From an uncultured Lachnospiraceae bacterium (GTDB lineage: Bacteria; Bacillota; Clostridia; Lachnospirales; Lachnospiraceae), in the NCBI GenBank assembly GCA_902783095.1, contig CACZPX010000107.1:1-15400 (forward strand): a DNA stretch of 15,400 nt. Direction: 5' to 3'. Positions 14,244 through 15,400 of the stretch are shown piece after piece (position 1 is the first letter of the stretch; each line of letters opens with the position of its first letter). Both the position numbers and the translations under genes were made by a program. Below the pieces are notes generated by a model. It ran no database searches. It was given only the letters and a program-made list of their open reading frames with translations, and was not told where the DNA came from.

Positions 14244-15044
14244 ATGAACATCATCGTATGCGTCAAGCAGGTGCCGGGGACCACCAGCGTGGAAGTGGAC
14301 CCGGTCACCGGCGTTTTAAAACGCGACGGGACGAGCAGCAAGCTCAACCCCTATGATCTTTACGCCCTGGAGATGGCCTTCCGCATCAGCGAACGCGTGG
14401 GCGGCGCCACGGTCACGACCGTATCCATGGGCCCGAACCAGGCCGTATCCGCCCTGCTGGAGACCCTGTACATGGGCGCGGACCGCGCCTTTCTGCTGAG
14501 CGACCGCGTGTTTGCGGGCTCGGACGTGCAGGCGACCGGCTATGCCTTAAAATGCTGTATCGAAAAGGCCGGCGCTTTTGACCTGATCCTCTGCGGCAAG
14601 CAGACGACGGACGGCGACACCGCGCAGGTGGGGCCGGAACTGGCGGAGGCCCTGGGCATCGAGCACGCCGCCAACGTCCTGTCCGTGGACGACGTAAACG
14701 CGGACGGCGTGACGGTCACCATGAACCTGGACGACGTCTTCCAGACGCAGCGCATGCAGCTGCCCTGCCTGCTCACCATCGACAAGGACGCCTGCACGCC
14801 CAGGCTCCCCTCCTTCCGCCGCAGGTTTGCAACGCCGGCAGATGCCGTGACCGTGCTGACCGCCGCGGACATAGACGGGCTGGACGTCTCCCGCTGCGGC
14901 TTAAAGGGTTCCCCCACGCAGGTGGAGCGGATCTTCCCGCCGGAATCGTCCGTGGACAAAGAGCAGTTTGAGGGCGGCGCGGACGTCCTGGCCGCAAAGC
15001 TGCACGGGATCCTGGCCGCGAGAAAATTTACGGGAGGTGTGTGA
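14244..15044 (+). CDS. etfB: Electron transfer flavoprotein beta subunit, bifurcating type
   Basis: This 266-residue protein has the EtfB N-terminus MNIIVCVKQVPGTT and the segment LNPYDLYALEMAFRI (34-48). The FAD-phosphate-binding motif GKQTTDGDTAQVGPELAEALG lies at 118-138, in the DGDTAQVGP form seen in electron-bifurcating ETFs. GLKGSPTQV (219-227) follows near the C-terminus. It forms a heterodimer with EtfA and passes electrons between NADH, ferredoxin and a partner dehydrogenase. AGGAGG lies 5 bases before the ATG, and the stop overlaps the etfA start by one base (TGATG), so the subunits are co-translated. No acyl-CoA or 2-hydroxyacid dehydrogenase gene is in the window, so the partner must lie beyond 15400 or elsewhere. 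Confidence 0.93.
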   Translation: MNIIVCVKQVPGTTSVEVDPVTGVLKRDGTSSKLNPYDLYALEMAFRISERVGGATVTTVSMGPNQAVSALLETLYMGADRAFLLSDRVFAGSDVQATGYALKCCIEKAGAFDLILCGKQTTDGDTAQVGPELAEALGIEHAANVLSVDDVNADGVTVTMNLDDVFQTQRMQLPCLLTIDKDACTPRLPSFRRRFATPADAVTVLTAADIDGLDVSRCGLKGSPTQVERIFPPESSVDKEQFEGGADVLAAKLHGILAARKFTGGV

Positions 15045-15400
15045 TGGGTCTGCTCCTGCATCATGACAAGATCGACGCCGCTGCCGCAGCGCAGCTGACC
15101 GCGCTCTGTCCCTTTGGCGCGCTGGCCGAAGAAAACGGCCGCCTGACCGTGAGCCCGGCCTGCCGGCTGTGCATGCTCTGCGTCAAAAAGGGCCCGGTCG
15201 GCGCCGTGACCTTTGAAAAGGAAGAACGCCCCGTGTGCGACAAGGCGGAGTGGAACGGCGTGGCCGTCTTTGCCGAACAGCGCGGCGGAAAGGTCCACCC
15301 GGTATCGCTGGAGCTGGTGGGCAAGGCGCGCGAACTGGCCGCCGTGACCGGACATCCCGTCCTGGCCGTCCTTATAGGAAGCGGCGTGAAGGACGCGGCA
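15044..15400 (+). CDS. etfA: Electron transfer flavoprotein alpha subunit with N-terminal Fe-S domain (partial)
   Basis: The first 119 codons are present and the gene runs off the window. GGGAGG (15032-15037) lies 6 bases before the ATG. The N-terminus is a ferredoxin-like extension with Cys22 (CPFGAL) and Cys40, Cys43 and Cys46 (CRLCMLCVKKGP). The residue that would be the fourth Cys of the second motif is Gly50, and the first motif keeps only its Cys-Pro. This leaves exactly the four ligands for one [4Fe-4S] cluster. From residue 70 the sequence WNGVAVFAEQRGGKVHPVSLELVGKARELA is the usual EtfA start (V-V-E---G-----S-ELL--A--LA). Such extensions are known in ETFs that work with caffeyl-CoA reductase or lactate dehydrogenase in acetogens. 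The FAD-binding C-terminal half is outside the window. Confidence 0.9.
   Translation, partial: MGLLLHHDKIDAAAAAQLTALCPFGALAEENGRLTVSPACRLCMLCVKKGPVGAVTFEKEERPVCDKAEWNGVAVFAEQRGGKVHPVSLELVGKARELAAVTGHPVLAVLIGSGVKDAA

Overview
The window comes from a GC-rich member of the Clostridia (Bacillota). The best pointers are a class III fructose-1,6-bisphosphatase (a form typical of Firmicutes), a bifurcation-type EtfB/EtfA pair with a ferredoxin-like extension on EtfA (typical of anaerobes), strong purine-rich ribosome binding sites, and a secreted BspA/InlB-repeat protein of the kind common in gut anaerobes. This placement rests on gene content and is an inference. The genus cannot be read from the sequence.

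Layout: (1) 1-1720, plus strand: a Nudix hydrolase with its own promoter and a strong terminator, then a PdxY-like pyridoxal/pyridoxamine kinase, ending in a terminator shared with the convergent gene. (2) 1722-3412, minus strand: a monocistronic secreted surface-type protein with a clear promoter. (3) 3461-10271, minus strand: a six-gene operon running from about 10256 down to 3530. In transcription order it holds an unrecognised two-TM membrane protein, an LtnD/GarR-type beta-hydroxyacid dehydrogenase, a long DUF1537 kinase, a short DUF1537 kinase, a PdxA2-type 4-phosphotetronate dehydrogenase and a GntP-family permease. (4) 10340-12600, minus strand: fbp with a structured leader, preceded by a cluster of palindromic repeats. 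(5) 12601-15400: an amidase-signature enzyme (minus) divergent from etfB-etfA (plus). etfA is cut by the window end.

The operon of region 3 is the metabolic core. GntP would import a four-carbon sugar acid, a DUF1537 kinase would phosphorylate it at O4, and PdxA2 would oxidise and decarboxylate it to dihydroxyacetone phosphate, as known for D-threonate. The operon also carries a second, longer DUF1537 kinase and an LtnD-like dehydrogenase, but no OtnI isomerase and no OtnC decarboxylase. It is therefore not a simple copy of either characterised tetronate pathway. Its first gene is an uncharacterised membrane protein whose stop codon overlaps the start of the dehydrogenase. These two points, plus the palindromic repeats that run into the amidase stop codon, are the least explained parts of the window. 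I found no tRNA, rRNA, CRISPR array, integrase or transposase gene.
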